DNA from: Alentia gelatinosa
Lineage: Eukaryota > Annelida > Polychaeta > Phyllodocida > Polynoidae
Reading direction: 5' to 3'
Assembly (NCBI GenBank): GCA_950022655.1
Contig: OX465583.1
Coordinates: forward strand, 9,173,779-9,237,778
DNA: 64,000 nucleotides
The notes below the pieces were generated by a model, which was given only the letters and a program-made list of their open reading frames with translations, made no database searches and was not told where the DNA came from. Shown here piece by piece: positions 33,311 to 44,025 of this stretch (position 1 is the first letter of the stretch; each line of letters begins with the position of its first letter). The translations under genes were made by a program, and so were the position numbers.

Positions 33311-33867
33311 CTGCTACCTTTCAGGCAAACTTTTCCTAATGCCTTGTGGCCACCTTTTAACGTTGAGCGAACAAGGCTTGTGACTATGCATTCACTCTCC
33401 TTCTCCCGGGTAGTGTATTGGCCTTCTTTGGCTTCGTTCCGGCTCATTCAGATGCCTTGCACACGACCCTAGACACCATCATGCACGGTTGGCTTAACGG
33501 CTGGCGTGAGTGCCGAACCCCTAATGAATTGTGGTCCATACCGAATGGTTTCGGGCTATAGGGATCTACCTCCTCACGTTCCCAAACTGAGATGTATGGC
33601 GACGGTTCCGCAGGCCTTTTATATCAGTATTTATTACCCTCATAAAAATGCAATACGCTTAACATGGAGTGACTGTATGCAACGGGGCGTGGCCTGAACT
33701 GTTTTTTATGCAACTAGGGTAATAAGAAAATTGACCAATCAGCGACCAGAATATGAGCTACTACGAAAAGAATTCCGGTTTTACCACTCCGGTCAGGTTA
33801 GATACTAACTACGCTCGGCTATAGCCTCGTGCAGTAATCCATGAACTGACCATCCTGGCATACACAC
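33311..33867. other. unassigned, with AA repeat
   Basis: 33690-33790 is an inverted match to 27316-27403 (ATTGACCAATCAGCGACCAG). The remainder shows no gene; the 63-codon frame at 33506 is unrecognised. Confidence 0.4.
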
Positions 33868-34218
33868 TGAAAGCCATTTTCTACTGGCCAACTATTCGCA
33901 ACCGATTTGCAGTCGGGAACCACTGACGCCAGATTGGTAAATGGAAAAAAGGCATACAGAGAAGTGTTCACTGATTTAAGTTGCCAATTGATGTGCAAAG
34001 ACTACCGGTAGGAGATAATTTTAAACTTAAAGTGAAGGAATGGCTCCCAAACATAGTACATATGGAAGACATTGAGTAGCTAGCACAACGGTGAAGAAAA
34101 TTATTCTTTGTAATGACGTTAATCATGGTTATGATGCTTAAAAAAAAAGGATGTTTATTGGTTGTAAGACTTGGCAAATTTGTACATATTGTTTCTCTGT
34201 CCTGTGTTGTCTATGATG
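33868..34218 (+). mobile_element. Y-family fragment and unassigned flank
   Basis: AAAGCCATTTTCTACTGGCC, TTGCAGTCGGGAACCACTG and CCAGATTGGTAAATGG mark the Y copy to about 34003. The remaining 200 bp is unassigned. Confidence 0.5.
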
Positions 34219-34572
34219 GTCTACGACATACTTCCCGATGGCTATGATTTGAAATGCCAAAATCGTAGCCTATCGGAAGGTCCTAGAATCGTAGATCTAT
34301 GTCGTGATCCAATCTGTGAATTATACTCGACGAGCATGATATCTTCCCGATAGGCTACGATACCCTATGACAGGCTACGAAAAATCCAACATGTTGGATT
34401 TTATCGGGACCTCTACAATTGGCGTTTTCAATCGCAGCCTATCGCAGCCAATCGCAGAAACCTGTTCCACCTACCACGTTTTTTGCTAACCTCATGATAG
34501 AATCGGTATGGTGTCGGGAAGGCAGTCGTAGGGCCTATCGGGACCAGAATCGTGGTAGGTGAGGGCCCGGCT
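34219..34572 (+). mobile_element. MITE family E, copy 2, left-truncated
   Basis: Aligns with E copy 1 from the phrase CTACGACATACTTCCCGATG to the right end TCGTGGTAGGTGAGGGCCCGGCTT. The first 60 or so bases are missing. Confidence 0.82.
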
Positions 34573-34728
34573 TAATCGTGCGTAGATTATAAAATGAACG
34601 ACTTCGATCGGTATGGACTTGTCAAATGCAGCAGAAACAAGGAAAACACTGCACCCTCACCGATTTGACGTGCAGTCGTTGCCCACTACTGACCGACTAT
34701 GGTGGAACAGCTTCACAATGGGCTATTA
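34573..34728 (+). mobile_element. Y-family fragment
   Basis: CGTGCGTAGATTATAAAATG and CAGCAGAAACAAGG are Y-family body phrases. The piece lies between two E copies that face each other. Confidence 0.5.
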
Positions 34729-35118
34729 AAGCCTGCCCCCACCTACTACGATTCTGGTCCCGATTGGCCTTACGACGGCCTTCCCGACACCATTACGATT
34801 CTAGCGTGAGGTCTGGCAAAAACGTGGTAGATGGGACAGGTTTCTGCGATTCCGTCCACGATAGCTCACGATAGGCTGCGATGAAAACGCCAATCGTAGA
34901 GGACCCGATAAATTCCAACATGTTGGAAATTTCGTAGCCTGTCGTTGGGTATCGTAGCCTATCGGGAAGCTATCGTGGTCAGCGCGTATGATTCACAGAT
35001 TGGATCACGACAGAGGTCTACGATTTGGGGACCTCCCGATAGGTCACGATTTCGCCATTTCAAATCGTAGCGATCGGGAAGCATGTCGTGGCCTATCGTG
35101 GTAGGTGGGGGTCCCCTC
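34729..35118 (-). mobile_element. MITE family E, copy 3 (390 bp, TTA duplication)
   Basis: Ends AAGCCTGCCCCCACCTACTA and GGTAGGTGGGGGTCCCCTC, flanked by TTA (34726-34728, 35119-35121). Same 390-bp length as copy 1 and close in sequence throughout, but opposite in orientation. Confidence 0.88.
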
Positions 35119-35121
35119 TTA

Positions 35122-35376
35122 GTCCCAGCCGGCAGTCGGGAAGACCAACAGGGCAGCCGATTCTGGCCTTTGTCAGGGTTTTGGAGGCACAGGGAGGGGC
35201 CGGCGGTCGGCGGGGCCGGCAGTGCAGAAGCTATTCTATGTTAAAAGCTGTTCCACCAAGCAGATTATAGCTGCCAGCGGGAGATTTGGGCCGGCTATTG
35301 CCGCCGGAGACCAATAGGCGACCACAAGGCACCAGGCCAGGCCTTGCGCTGCATAGGTTGGTGGAATAGCCGCTAA
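35122..35376. other. G+C-rich unassigned segment
   Basis: Contains repeated GCCGGC-type phrases (for example GGCCGGCGGTCGGCGGGGCC near 35196) and an inverted pair around AGCTGTTCCACCAA/TTGGTGGAATAGC, so it may be a TIR element about 115 bp long (35245-35365). Confidence 0.4.
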
Positions 35377-35918
35377 AGTGGGATTCACACGGAGGGACAA
35401 ATGGACATCAAATTCGTGTACTTCACACCTTTTCACCAGTCGCCGACAATTTCCTGCTGGGTACAAAGTTGCACAGATTGGGGTGTTCTACAGTCTCAAG
35501 GTAACATGGCAGATTCAATTCACATGGGAAGACTTACCAGGTACATAGTCTCACCCCTACACAGGGTACACAGGGTACACAGGGTGCAAATCCGCTGACT
35601 CAGGCCACTTCCCTGTGTGAATAGGTGTAATTTGGGACCACTGAGACCAGCAGGTTAGGGGAGAACGTGTAAAATACATTTGTCTCACCAAAATGCCCCT
35701 GTAAATTTTAAACCTGTTTAAAGTCAAAATCTCAAGAGATTCTGTTCCTTGTTAGAGGTGATTGTAGCCAACAATTGCAAGGAAAGAAAATTGTCTCAGC
35801 AAAATGGGAACCATACAATTCAGACGAGGAGATTGTGTTCCAGTACCGAATCTCAGAAGGATTTGTCTCAGACAAATGCTCTGTGAGGTACATGAATCCC
35901 ATCGTGTGAATCCCACTT
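35377..35918. mobile_element. MITE family G, copy 1
   Basis: Ends AGTGGGATTCACACGGAGGG and CCCATCGTGTGAATCCCACTT. The interior has CTTCACACCTTTTCACCAGT, GGGTACACAGGGTACACAGG (an 11-bp tandem) and TTTGTCTCA phrases shared with the copies at 41.0-42.7 kb. Confidence 0.85.
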
Positions 35919-36208
35919 TACGGAGAACTCAATAAATCGGTCCTGGTCCCGTCGGCCGATGGAAACGTGCATTATGGGATTTCATGTTAGGGGTAGGATA
36001 GAGAGTGATAAGAAGCGCTATGGAATTTCATATGAGTGTTTATATGGTATGATTAATCTTTGCGGAATGATATCACGAAGCTGAGCTGAGTGATATCTGT
36101 AGCAAAAAACAACGAAGTCTTTGAACACTAATTAACCAGCGCAGTCATTTGTTATGATCTCAAAGAGCGAAGGCAGAACAGATTTTTGTATGAGATGTGT
36201 GTCATGTT
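35919..36208. other. unassigned
   Basis: A small inverted repeat GATATCACGAAGCTGAGCTGAGTGATATC at about 36069-36097 may be a decayed palindrome tip. Confidence 0.35.
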
Positions 36209-36480
36209 CCGTTTACACTAGACGACTAAAACACCCCTCTCATACGATCTCACCCTCTTTAAGTGGTATTCAGGCCAGTGGATTCTCAAGGCTCTATGCC
36301 TAGTTTGTTAAGAATTCCTATACCATAGAGCGTAGTGAGAGTACAGAATACCACTTAGAGAGTGTGAGATCTTATGAGAGGGGTGCCTAAAACGTGACGA
36401 CTGTAGATCGTCAAGTCCATAGTCGTCAGGTGGTGCTTAATTACTCAATCTCGGTTGCAGTAGTCATCAACCCGAGAATT
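36209..36480. mobile_element. H-family copy split by MITE A copy 2
   Basis: H phrases CGTTTACACTAGACGACTAA (left) and CGACTGTAGATCGTCA, CGTCAGGTGGTGC (right) are separated by MITE A at 36232-36385. The A copy has ends CACCCCTCTCATACGATCTC and GAGATCTTATGAGAGGGGTG, and CTAAAA is repeated on both sides of it. Confidence 0.8.
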
Positions 36481-36785
36481 TCATCGAGCATTGAATAAAC
36501 CCTTCTTTTGTCTTTTTTACTGTCTTTTTAATTTTACTTTCAAAACACCATTGTTCTTTATGCTTCCAGATGTGTGTGTGTGTGTATTAGGCATGCTGTA
36601 TGAGACTATACCACAGCAACTGCCACCACACAACTGCCACCACCACCACCAACACCTCTGCTGCAGATGCCGCTTTCACACCTGCCGCTTTCACACCCGT
36701 CTACACACAGCCATGCGCCTGCCAACCCATAGACAATACTCTGGCAATGTGTGAAGTTAGAGGACTTCATCTGTCCATGCACACT
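36481..36785. other. unassigned, with GT microsatellite
   Basis: (GT)7 at about 36571-36585 and a CCACCA-rich run near 36625-36655. The open frame here is compositionally biased and unrecognised. Confidence 0.35.
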
Positions 36786-36850
36786 GGGGGAGGCTGTGGG
36801 GAGCCTGGGGGGGGGGGGGGGGAGTTGGGGAGGGAGGGGGGGGGGGGCTC
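36786..36850 (+). repeat. G-run cluster
   Basis: Runs of 16 G (36807-36822) and 12 G (36836-36847) sit with several GGGG groups, giving quadruplex-forming potential. The overlapping Gly-rich frames are artefacts. Confidence 0.9.
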
Positions 36851-37350
36851 TCTACCAAGTGGTCAGTGGTCAGAAATTGAAGGGGGGAAGACAGGGTGGT
36901 TGGGGCAGGGCTGTCCAGTGGCGAACCTTTATTTATTTTTTTATCAGTATACATGCATCTATATATGAACATTGTATACAACCAGCATATATATATCGTG
37001 CACGGGATATTTCTTTTCAGATACACTTGGTGGCAAATACAGCCATTACGCTTCTGTATACAAGGAAAAACACATTTGTATATGCCACATACACTGGCGT
37101 GAATGTGGACGTATATACATGTAAAAACCTTGAAAATATACAACGGACACATACATTTACGCGGTGGCTTCAGCTGCTGCAAGTTGAATGAAGATCAGCC
37201 AGCCATCATGTCTTATATACTACCCAGCACGAACTGCAACTCAATGCCAATAACCACAATCTGCCTCAACTAACCTTATCTTATCTTAGGGGGCTTTATG
37301 CACTGCACGAAAACCACCATTTTATTCATATATAAGCCATCGCGGAAGGT
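36851..37350. other. unassigned
   Basis: TATA-rich with several ATATAC runs. The 146-codon plus-strand frame that ends at 37191 begins in the G-run and has no motif; I do not accept it as a gene. Confidence 0.3.
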
Positions 37351-37641
37351 CATTTATCTCACCCCAGATATTTTTTCTCCATAGACTTAACATTGGGAAC
37401 TCGTATCTAACGCCCATTAGATATTTAGGAAAAATATCCAATGGGGGATTATGTCACAAATGTTAGCCCATTAGTCAATATTAAAGTTGAGATAAATTCA
37501 GAAACCCATTCAAGTTTAGGGTCAGAGCTCGATCCCATCTCATTTGAATCACATAGTAATTCACGCGCCTTCGCCTTGTGAATTACTATGTGATTCAAAC
37601 TCGATGGGATACGGGCTCAGACCCTAAACTTTCATAGGTTT
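37351..37641. mobile_element. palindrome-tipped element, M family copy 3
   Basis: Core 37351-37497 (CATTTATCTCACCCC...GTTGAGATAAAT) followed by the palindrome 37502-37641. In the palindrome AAACCCATTCAAGTTTAGGG pairs with CCCTAAACTTTCATAGGTTT and AATCACATAGTAATTCAC with GTGAATTACTATGTGATT. Same family as 4792-5064, better preserved. Confidence 0.88.
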
Positions 37642-38206
37642 CCTCTATGGTATTGGCTGAAAATTGACTTGCTTTCATATATATATGCCCAGGCCTTATA
37701 TACGGATGCATATTGGGTGTATTTCACACCGGGCATATATGAGAGGAAATACCCTCTGCCCCGGCCTCTTTGTGTTGGTAGAAGTACAGGGCCCTGTTTT
37801 TTAGTCACGACCATTGTGAGGCCAGGAAGGCCCAAGACCAACCAGCGATTTCACGAGAGTTTTGACGACAAAGATGGCCGGTGTGCTATAGACGGTGTCG
37901 TAGTGCGCCACGGACTATCGCCGCGAAAAACGTCGGCCGTCTTAGGTTCTATAAAACCTCACTGTGCGTATATAGAGGATTTCCCATGCTTCCCATAGGA
38001 ATTAACCTGGCAGGCGCATATAACCTATAATCGTACCACATATGAAGAAGAACGGCCGAACCGTTCCGAAGTTATCGGCGTTTGAATTTTTCACTCCCTC
38101 AGTGCGTTTGCGTTGGTCGCTGTTCTTTTTCACTCCCTCCGTAGTGCGACTGGGTTTCGGCTGTTCTTTTTGTATCCCCCGGAGGCCAGAGTATTACGGT
38201 TTACGG
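37642..38206. other. unassigned, with small palindrome and 42-bp duplication
   Basis: ATATATGCCC...GGGCATATAT at about 37680-37741 is an inverted pair. CACTCCCTC...GCTGTTCTTTTT occurs twice in tandem at about 38092-38172. No gene. Confidence 0.4.
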
Positions 38207-38488
38207 CTTGTACAGAACGAGGCATTTATGCCAAGTTCCGTATAAACCGTAAATTATCATCTCGTTCTGTGACTTGTACAAGCATGGTTGGACGTTATAT
38301 ATTTACTATATACCAGAAATCAAAAGAAAAATCAATTTCATTTGGCTTAACAACCAATATTTTAGTAAACGTGTATGGGAAGGTAGACTGGATTTTCCTG
38401 TACGGACCAGTGGTCCTTGCAGTATTTTTACGTTATATGGCGAAACGGTGTGTATTTACAGTATGTACTGCATGGGTATATAGTAAAG
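38207..38488. mobile_element. palindrome-tipped element, L family copy 4
   Basis: Palindrome 38207-38282 (CTTGTACAGAACGAG against CTCGTTCTGTGACTTGTACAAG), border TATTTACTATATACC at 38300-38314, inverted border GGGTATATAGTAAA at 38474-38487. Related to copy 3 at 29946. Confidence 0.78.
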
Positions 38489-38637
38489 GGAAAGACGGAG
38501 GGTTTGCCTCATGCCCACTGTAAATAGATGCATATATAATGTTTCTCCAAAGAAACATGTCTGTGTTTGTATTTCTGTGTCAACCTGTATATGATGATGT
38601 CTTATCTCACATCTGGTACAAGTTGAGCACCCCTCTC

Positions 38638-38928
38638 ATAAGATCTCACACTCTCTAAGTCGTATTCTGTACTCTCATTAAGCTCTATGGAGAAGATTCT
38701 TAACGAACTAGGCTTAAAGCCTTGAGAATCCACTAGCCTGCCTCCCGTGTTATAGACGTACATCAATGCAACCCAAAATTCCTATAATCTCAATAATGCC
38801 ACCTAGCGTGTGCCAGTGGATTCTCAAGGCTCTAAGCATAGTTAGTTAAGAATTCTTTTCCCTTAGAGTGCAGTGAGAACCTTGTACATATTACGACTTA
38901 GAGAGTGTGAGATCTTATGAGAGGGGTG
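38638..38928. mobile_element. MITE family A, copy 3 (291 bp, longest)
   Basis: Ends CACCCCTCTCATAAGATCTC and GAGATCTTATGAGAGGGGTG. The next 40 bp on each side are also inverted (CACTCTCTAAGTCGTATTCT against ACGACTTAGAGAGTG). Interior TGAGAATCCACT/AGTGGATTCTCA is an inner inverted pair. Non-coding. Confidence 0.9.
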
Positions 38929-38966
38929 TGTTGAGGAGGGTAGTCATGGAGTATCAAAGAAGAAAC

Positions 38967-39249
38967 CAACAAGTTTTGGTCAAAGTCGTCGTTATTCACG
39001 AGTTTGATGCGGAGTTATATGAACGAGGCGATAGCCGAGTCAATATCACATAGCATTCAAACGAGTTGGAGAATGAACTTCTTTGACCAAAACGAGTTGC
39101 TTTCTGTATTTATCTCACCCCTGTACACACTAAAAGGATGGACAACACACAGGATATAGACCGTAGAGAACGGACTGCAATATTTGTAGGGGCATGGAGA
39201 ACGAGTTTCCAATGTTAAGCTTATCGACATTTATTCCAGGGGTGAGATT
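38967..39249. mobile_element. palindrome-tipped element, M family copy 4
   Basis: Palindrome 38967-39100 (TTTTGGTCAAAG against CTTTGACCAAAA; CGAGTTTGATGC against GCATTCAAACG), border TGTATTTATCTCACCCC at 39105-39121, inverted border CAGGGGTGAGAT at 39238-39249. A second core without palindrome follows at 39289-39429 (AATTTATCTCATCCC...). Confidence 0.78.
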
Positions 39250-39537
39250 CTCGATCTAGTACTATATAATGCCTCTATATGTCTGACAATTTATCTCATC
39301 CCTGGGATTTTTCTCCAAAGACTTAACATTGTTTACTCATACTCGACGGCCATGGACCGGGGAGTAATTAAAAAAGAATACAATGGGGATCATGTCACAA
39401 ATATGAGCCGTTCAGTCAGCGATAAATATGAAATGCACCTGATCCATAGCCAATAAAATATGTCGTTCATTTTGGTTTGCTACGTAATCTCTCACGGCTT
39501 TGCAACAAAAACTCATGGGACATTTTTAGTGGCTATG

Positions 39538-39737
39538 NNNNNNNNNNNNNNNNNNNNNNNNNNNNNNNNNNNNNNNNNNNNNNNNNNNNNNNNNNNNNNN
39601 NNNNNNNNNNNNNNNNNNNNNNNNNNNNNNNNNNNNNNNNNNNNNNNNNNNNNNNNNNNNNNNNNNNNNNNNNNNNNNNNNNNNNNNNNNNNNNNNNNNN
39701 NNNNNNNNNNNNNNNNNNNNNNNNNNNNNNNNNNNNN
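39538..39737. other. assembly gap, 200 N
   Basis: Exactly 200 N. A fixed length is a placeholder, so the true distance is unknown, and flanking sequence on the two sides need not be adjacent in the genome. Confidence 0.99.
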
Positions 39738-40404
39738 ACGGGGCATGGGAAAGGCCCGTCTAACATGTTGTAGGGCGGAGTGAGGCACAGACCGCAGAGG
39801 CTGTGTGCGTTTTACGTCTACGGATAATGTTCTGCAAGTCACCTGGGGCTCGTTGAATAATTTAGTATCGTCCGTAACAAGAACACTAAGAACACCTTTT
39901 TTTGAAAATCATTTGTTGACAGAAAGGTTGACATTGCGACAATGTGATTTTCAACCATGCACGTCATATCTACATACAGTACAGAGTACACATATACATT
40001 ACAACAAAAGACAGTAATCACGTAACATCAAATAGTTCAATCCTGATTCAGGGCAAAGGATAGGACAATGGCAAAAGGAAAAGGTAAACCAGCTACACAT
40101 AGATTGACCGTCAAATACTTCTTTTTGCGAGAATCAAATTTTATGTCTTCACATGCCCTTCATCCTCCTAAAAGATCTGAGACTATAAATTACGTATAAC
40201 GGTGCACGGTCATCTCGGCCCCATCGGCATCTCGGACCCTTTTTGTGCGGTCATCTCGGCCCCCTCGCGTGTAATGGCATGTCGGGAGTGTGTCGCAGAG
40301 GTCTACGATAGGAAATTTTTTGTGGAGCGTGCACTTCGCGACACGGCCCGACAATGCTGTCGTAAAGCCCCCTTTTTACGACAAGGCTGCGACAAGCGCC
40401 GATT
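39738..40404. other. unassigned
   Basis: GGTCATCTCGGCCCC occurs at 40208 and again (as CGGTCATCTCGGCCCC) at 40248. CGACACGG/GACAAG phrases near 40340-40395 resemble those of the TIR elements, so this may be a decayed MITE. No gene. Confidence 0.35.
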
Positions 40405-41010
40405 GTAACTTCTACGATGGAAATTTAGACCTACTGATATGGCACTGATACAACCGATCCTGCTCCTCCTGCGCCTCCTCTCCTCTTCCTCGCTATCCTC
40501 CCTCTCCTCCCTCTCCTCCCCTCGTACTCCCTCGTCCTCTCTCCCTCGTCCTCCACCTCCTCCCTGTCCTCCCCCTCCTCCCCCTTCTCTCTCTCCTCTC
40601 TCTCCTCCACCTCCTCCCTCTCCTCCCCCTCCTCCCCCTTCTCTCTCTTCTCTCTCTCCTCCCTCTCCTCCCTCTCCTCCCCTCGTCCTCCCTCGTCCTC
40701 TCTCCCTCGTCCTCCACCTCCTCCGTCTCCTCCCCCTCCTCCCCCTTCTCTCTCTCCTCTCTCTCCTCCCTTTCCTCTCCTCGTACTCCCTCGTCCTCTC
40801 TCCCTCGTCCTCCCCCTCCTCTCTCTCCTTTCTCTCCTCCGTCTCCTCCGTCTCCTCCCTCTCCTCCCCTCGTACTCCCTCGTCCTCTCTCCCTCGTCCT
40901 CCCCCTCCTCCCCCTCCTCATCCACCTCCTCCCGACGCGATTTTGATTTTGTATCGGGAGGTGCATGTAGACCATATCGGAGCCATATCGTAGTAGGTGG
41001 ACGTCGGGCC
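40405..41010 (+). mobile_element. MITE family F, copy 2, expanded by a pyrimidine minisatellite
   Basis: Left part GATGGAAATTTAGACCTACT and GATATGGCACTGATACAA (40415-40454), right part CCGACGCGATTTTGATTTTG to GTAGGTGGACGTCGGGCC (40932-41010), match both halves of F copy 1 at 58506. The middle is replaced by about 470 bp of C/T repeats. Confidence 0.8.
40461..40933 (+). repeat. C/T-only minisatellite
   Basis: Almost pure pyrimidine on the plus strand, built from CTCCTCCC, TCTCTCTCC and a longer phrase (CTCGTACTCCCTCGTCCTCT) that recurs about four times, near 40518, 40676, 40780 and 40866. The long open frames on both strands (164-190 codons of Pro/Leu/Ser or Arg/Gly/Glu) are artefacts. Confidence 0.92.
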
Positions 41011-41029
41011 TTACTAAACGAAACTGTCT

Positions 41030-42700
41030 GAAGTGTGATTCACACATGTGATTTATGTATCTCACAGGGTGTATGTCTGAGACAAATCCTACTGAGATTC
41101 TGTACCTTGTAAAGCGGGATTCACACAGTGGGATTCAAGTACGTCAGGTGGGATTCACACATAGAGACTAATGTACCTGATACTGATGTACTTCACACCT
41201 TTTCACTAGCCTCAGGCTATTCTCCTTTATTATAAAATTCTCATTGCAAGGTTCGCTTACCAGTCTCAAGGAAAAATGGCGAATTTGATTCACATGGAAA
41301 GACACACCTGGTACATAATGTCAGGCAATATCACAGTGAACACTCACCCTGCCACTCAAATACACTTGAGGTGACTGGTTTTAAGACCCTATGAGGTACA
41401 CGAATCCCACCGTGTGAATCCCACATCACATGATGGGATTTATGTTCATCACAGGCCGTTTGTCTGAGACAAATCTTGTTAAGATTCGGTACTGGGACAC
41501 AGTCTCCTCGTGTGAATGACAGGGTTCCATTTTGGTGAGACATTTTTTTTCCCTTGCAATTGTTGGCGACAGTCATCCCTAACAAGGAACAGAATCTCAT
41601 GAGATTTTGACTTTAAACAGGTTTAAAATTTAGAGGGGCATTTTGGTGAGACAAATGTATTTCAAACGTTCTCCCCCAATCTGTGAGTCTCAGTGGTCTC
41701 AAATAACACCTATTTACACAGGGAAGTACCCTGAGCCGGCGAATGTGTACCCTGTGCACCCTGTGTAAGGGTATGGGGTGAGACTATGTACCTGTTAAGT
41801 CTTCCCATTTGAATTGAATCCGCCATGTTACCCTGAGACTGTAGGACACCCCAATCTGTGAAACTCTGTACCGAGCAGGAAATTGTCGGCGACTGGTGAA
41901 AAGGTGTGAAGTACACCAGTCTCCAGTCCATTTGTCCCTCAGTGTGGATCCCACTTGAAGTGGGATTCACACGATGGGACGAATGGACCACTGAGACTCA
42001 CAGATTGGGGAAGAATGTGTGAAATACATTTGTATCACCAAAATGCCCTTCTACATTTTAAATCTGTTTAAAGTCAAAATCTCATGAGATTCTGTTCCTT
42101 GTTATGGGTGACTGTCGCCAACAATTGCAAGGGAAAAAAGTTGTCTCAGCAAAATGGGATTCACACGATGGGGTTCATGTACCTTATAGAACGTTTGTCT
42201 GAGACAAATCCTGCTGAGATTTGGTACTGGAACATAATCTCCTCGTCTGAATTGTATGGTTCCATTTTACTGAGACAATATGTTTTCCTTGCAATTGTCG
42301 GCTACAATCACCTATAATAAAGGAACGGAGCTCATGAGATTCTGACTTTAAACAAGTTTAAAATTTACAGGAGCATTTTTGGTGAGACAATTGTATTTTA
42401 CACCTTCTACCCCAACCTGTTAGTCTCAGTGGTCCCAAATAACACCTATTCACACGGGAAGTGCCCTGAGTCAGCGAATTTGCACCCTGTGATCCCTGTG
42501 TACCCTGTGTAGGGGTTTAGGGTTGCGACTATGTACCTGTTAAGTATTCCCATGTGAATTGAATCCGCCATGTTACCCTGAGACTGTAGGACACCCCAAT
42601 CTGTGAAATTTTGTACCCAGCTGGAAATAGTAGCCGACTGGTGCAAAGGTGTGAAGTACACCAGTCTCAGGTTCATTTGTCCCATCGTGAATCCTACTTT
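41030..42700. mobile_element. cluster of G-family copies in both orientations
   Basis: Several GTGGGATTCACAC ends occur (about 41115, 41150, reversed near 41412, 41952 and at 41957). A reversed copy at about 41412-41952 meets a forward copy (41957-42700) across CCCACTTGAAGTGGG, so the two face outwards. Shared interior phrases: CTCATGAGATTCTG, TTGCAATTGT, CATTTTGGTGAGAC and CACCAGTCTC. The 130- and 93-codon frames are repeat-derived. Confidence 0.8.
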
Positions 42701-42701
42701 A

Positions 42702-43487
42702 AGACCAACGCACACTTGGCGACTTTTTTCCTTGCGATATGCTTGAGACTTTTTAGGAAAAATATCGCAAGGGGGGTGCAATAAACACAGCAGGGGTCGG
42801 GAAAAGTCGCCGACAAATTCTGTTCCGGCGTCGGTCACCCCAGCAGGAGTTACCCGAAAATCTCAAGGCCTATGCATGCACACTTTGAGACTTTCCCTGA
42901 GACTTTCCTTGAGACTTTCCCTTTCCGAAAGTCTCAACAATGGATAACTGACTTATGGTAGCTACAAAATAGATGCGAGGTGGGCCATTTTGGCACTTAT
43001 GGTTTTTTAACCTTTATTTATACCTATATATTCTAACTCAATATCACGTATGATATTGAATTATACTAGAAAGAATTTCTTTATTCAAAAATATATTTTC
43101 CAGGGTTTTCCAGGTTTTCCAGTCTCTCTGTGAGAATTCCAGGCTTTTTCTAGGCCTGGAAGACCCCAAAGCATAATTCCAGGACCCGAGACCCGGGCCA
43201 ACGGCCCGCCCAGCGGGAGGTGGCAACCAAAAGTCAAAAGTCTCAAGCGAAAAAATATAACATGTTATATTCGAAAGTCTCAAGGAAAGTCTCAAGGAAA
43301 AGTCGGCGACAAACCCCAAATCAGCAGGGGGGAAAGGGGGTGAAAAGGGGTTGCATAATTGCCTCTGCGATATCGCAAGGAAACCATGGCACACATAGCG
43401 ATATTGTACCGTAAAAAAGTCTCAAGGTGAGTTTTACGGCGACTTTTCCGCTAAAAACGGGAAAAGTCGCCTAGTGTGCGTTGGTCT
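42702..43487. mobile_element. MITE family W (786 bp, TTA duplication)
   Basis: Ends AGACCAACGCACACTTGGCG and CGCCTAGTGTGCGTTGGTCT, flanked by TTA (42699-42701, 43488-43490). Inside, AAGTCTCAAG and AAAGTCTCAAGGAAAA phrases repeat and GCGATATCGCAAGGAAA lies near the right end. Inserted at the edge of a G copy. Non-coding. Confidence 0.85.
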
Positions 43488-43490
43488 TTA

Positions 43491-44025
43491 GGATACCTCG
43501 CCTGAGACAAATTACCCTCCGTTTGTCGCCGACAAACGTACATAAATGTTCCGAAATCGGTAGATGGCAGTGGCCTTTACCCCTCACCTGTAGGGTACTT
43601 GGGTCCCAGGGTGAGTGTTCACAGTAACTATGTCTGAGATTATGTACCAAGTGTGTCCCTCCATGTGAATCCAATACGCCACCGTTCCTTGAGACTGGCC
43701 AAAGCACCTTGCCATGAGATTATTGTACCAGAAAAGAATTCTTTGAGACTAGAGGAAAGGTGCGAAGTACACGTGTCTCAAGTGCATTATACTGGGGACA
43801 CACCAAGCGAGCGAAGGCAGCCAACACAAATTGTCGTGTATGTGAGATATTATTTCATAGGAATATCTCCTGCCTATAATTTAGCATCTTGCAAGCAATA
43901 ATCAGGTGAAATATGAAATAATAGCTCACATATAGGCCATTTTGTGTTTGGTGATTACGGAACTCGCTGCGTTTCTCGCTTGGTGTGTCTCCGGCTTTAG
44001 CCCCATCGTGTGAATCCCACTTTAG
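43491..44025. mobile_element. C-family fragment, then a G copy holding MITE V
   Basis: 43491-43582 is a reversed C end (CAAATTACCCTCCGTTTGTC, CGAAATCGGTAGATGG). A G-type stretch follows and is completed by CCCATCGTGTGAATCCCACT at 44005-44024. Nested within it, 43792-43994 is a TIR element (CTGGGGACACACCAAGCGAG...CTCGCTTGGTGTGTCTCCGG). Confidence 0.72.

Noticed and set aside
36600..37191. Frames of 122-146 codons on both strands with Gly-rich or Pro-rich parts
   Set aside because: They start in G-runs, and opposite-strand frames of equal length show this is composition.
38113..38523. 136-codon plus-strand frame
   Set aside because: It crosses the palindrome and core of an L-family element and has no motif.
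39460..39842. Frames spanning the run of N
   Set aside because: Most of each frame is unknown bases, so there is no coding evidence.
40431..41065. Open frames of 164-190 codons rich in Pro/Ser/Leu or Arg/Gly/Glu on both strands
   Set aside because: They lie in a C/T-only minisatellite that is open in several frames at once.
42446..42838. 130-codon minus-strand frame
   Set aside because: It lies across a G-family copy and the W element boundary, with no motif.
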